A DNA stretch of 64,000 nt from Microbacterium sp. cx-55. Its GTDB lineage: Bacteria; Actinomycetota; Actinomycetes; Actinomycetales; Microbacteriaceae. The first letter of the stretch is position 1, and each line of letters opens with the position of its first letter. The stretch covers positions 1,054,001-1,118,000 of the forward strand of contig NZ_CP088261.1 in NCBI RefSeq assembly GCF_021117345.1, read 5' to 3'. The notes under the pieces are model-generated. The model made no database searches and was not told the DNA's origin. It saw nothing but the letters and a program-made list of their open reading frames with translations. The position numbers were made by a program, and so were the translations under genes. Positions 62,996-64,000 of this stretch are shown in pieces.

Positions 62996-64000
62996 GTGAG
63001 AATCTTCGGAATCGGGTCGGAAGCGGCAGCGCCGCCCGGCGTGCCTCACACGTCTCCGACGCATCCGTCCGCGCCCATCCCGGTGCAGGGTCCCGGGGTC
63101 GGAAGCGGTATCCGCGTCGACCTCGGCGATAGCGGCTTCCGGGTGTTCCCGGTGATGCTCGGTGGCGCGGAGTTCGGCTGGAACGTCGACATCGCCAACA
63201 GCAACGCCATCCTCGACACGTACATCGAACTCGGCGGCAACGCGGTGCACACGGCGGACAGTTTCTCGGGCGGACGCAGCGAGCACATCATCGGTCAGTG
63301 GATGCATTCCCGTGCCGTCCGAGACGACATCGTGCTCGCGACGCGGGTGGGCAAGCACCCCGATCACCCGGGGCTCGGTCCCGTGAATCTCGTTCGCGCG
63401 GTCGAAGCGTCGCTGACGCGGCTCCGCACGGACCGCATCGACGTCCTCTACCTCGACGGCAGCGCCGGCACGGGTTCACTCGAAGACACGCTCGCGACGG
63501 CGGAGTGGCTGATGGACTCGGGCAAGATCCGTGCGCTCGGGGCGTTCGGCCTCCGTGCCGAGCAACTCGTCGAAGCACGCATCCTGTCGTCGGCGGGCGT
63601 GCCCCGGATCACGGTGCTGGATGTGCCCTACAACTTGATGCGAACGAGCGACTTCGACCAGGACCTGCGCCTGGTCACGGGTGCGCAGGGCATCGTGCTG
63701 ACCCCGTCGCATCCGCTCGAGCACGGGTTCCTCGCCGGCGTGCATCGCTCGCGCGAGAAGACACTGAAGTCCGTACGCGCGGCGCAGATCGCCGGCAGCT
63801 TCACCAAGCGCGGCGGCCGCGTTCTGCGCGCGCTCGACACGGTGGGCGCCGAGCTCGGCGTGCCCGACGCGGCGGTCGCCGTCGCGTGGCTCCTCGCGCA
63901 GCGGGTCGTCGCCGCGCCGATCGTGAATGCGTTCGCCGCGGCACACGTCGAAGAACTCGTGCAGGGCGTCGGGGTGCGCCTCACGCGCGCCCAGCTCGCC
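62996..64000 (+). CDS. aldo/keto reductase-like protein, 3' end outside the window
   Basis: At least 335 aa, open to the window edge. After an unusual Pro/Gly-rich ~45-residue N-terminus the AKR barrel is clear (GGAEFGWNVD, GGRSEHIIGQWM, VRAVEASLTRLRTDRIDVLYLDG, GKIRALGAFGLRAEQLVEAR, VAVAWLLAQ). The four tetrad positions are all changed: VHTADSF has His for Asp and Phe for Tyr, LATRVG has Arg for Lys, and DVLYLDG has Asp for His. It is therefore likely a non-enzymatic homologue or one with different chemistry. GTG 62996 has GGAGG 8 nt upstream. Confidence 0.85.
   Translation, partial: MRIFGIGSEAAAPPGVPHTSPTHPSAPIPVQGPGVGSGIRVDLGDSGFRVFPVMLGGAEFGWNVDIANSNAILDTYIELGGNAVHTADSFSGGRSEHIIGQWMHSRAVRDDIVLATRVGKHPDHPGLGPVNLVRAVEASLTRLRTDRIDVLYLDGSAGTGSLEDTLATAEWLMDSGKIRALGAFGLRAEQLVEARILSSAGVPRITVLDVPYNLMRTSDFDQDLRLVTGAQGIVLTPSHPLEHGFLAGVHRSREKTLKSVRAAQIAGSFTKRGGRVLRALDTVGAELGVPDAAVAVAWLLAQRVVAAPIVNAFAAAHVEELVQGVGVRLTRAQLA

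Overview
High-GC DNA (roughly 70 % G+C by eye) from an actinobacterium, most likely Microbacterium or a close relative in the Microbacteriaceae. The reasons are the nusA-ylxR-infB-rbfA-truB-ribF-rpsO-pnp order, the luciferase-like monooxygenase/FMN reductase pair of the corynebacterial CE1758/CE1759 type, the EfeUOB iron system, a Gly/Lys-type phosphofructokinase, very frequent GTG starts, and constant use of GCATCC/GGATGC. I call 53 protein genes; no rRNA, tRNA, CRISPR array, transposase or phage gene was seen.

Layout. 1-5 kb: a fused anthranilate synthase behind a complete trp attenuator (leader peptide with tandem Trp codons plus terminator), then ispG and a BenE-type transporter. 5-12 kb: an ECF sigma factor coupled to a membrane protein, proS, two membrane-protein genes on the minus strand, and a DUF308-hydrolase fusion. 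12-21 kb: the translation/RNA core nusA-ylxR-infB-rbfA, mutY (minus), truB, two small membrane proteins and ribF. 21-47 kb: accessory genes (MFS exporter, copper ATPase with a CsoR-like operator, SNF2 helicase, pfkA, a nuclease gene inside 77-bp terminal inverted repeats, oligopeptidase B, a membrane-anchored molybdenum oxidoreductase divergent from a PiT phosphate transporter with a three-unit PHO box, aspA, PrsW, a deaminase/flavin monooxygenase pair, FKBP, YceI, two exporters). 47-64 kb: rpsO, a 2-oxoglutarate/Fe(II) oxygenase, efeUOB behind a DtxR-like iron box, an acyltransferase, the CE1758/CE1759 pair, a cytosolic GAF histidine kinase, a DedA protein, a glycosyltransferase-SGNH hydrolase fusion, pnp, and an aldo/keto reductase homologue with all four catalytic-tetrad positions changed (cut by the window end).

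Regulation visible in sequence. At least twelve genes have a TAnnnT -10 element exactly 6 nt before the start codon, so their mRNAs should be leaderless. Three very short ORFs (trpL and the uORFs before the genes at 45875 and 55797) sit 7 nt after such an element. Copper, iron and phosphate operators can be read directly.

The most unusual items are the TIR-bounded AbiEi/DUF559 cassette (28898-30122), the leaderless trp attenuator and its two mini-ORF cousins, the tetrad-less AKR, several separate families of intergenic palindromes, and accessory DNA of about 27 kb and 13 kb lying between core genes that are often adjacent (ribF, rpsO, pnp).
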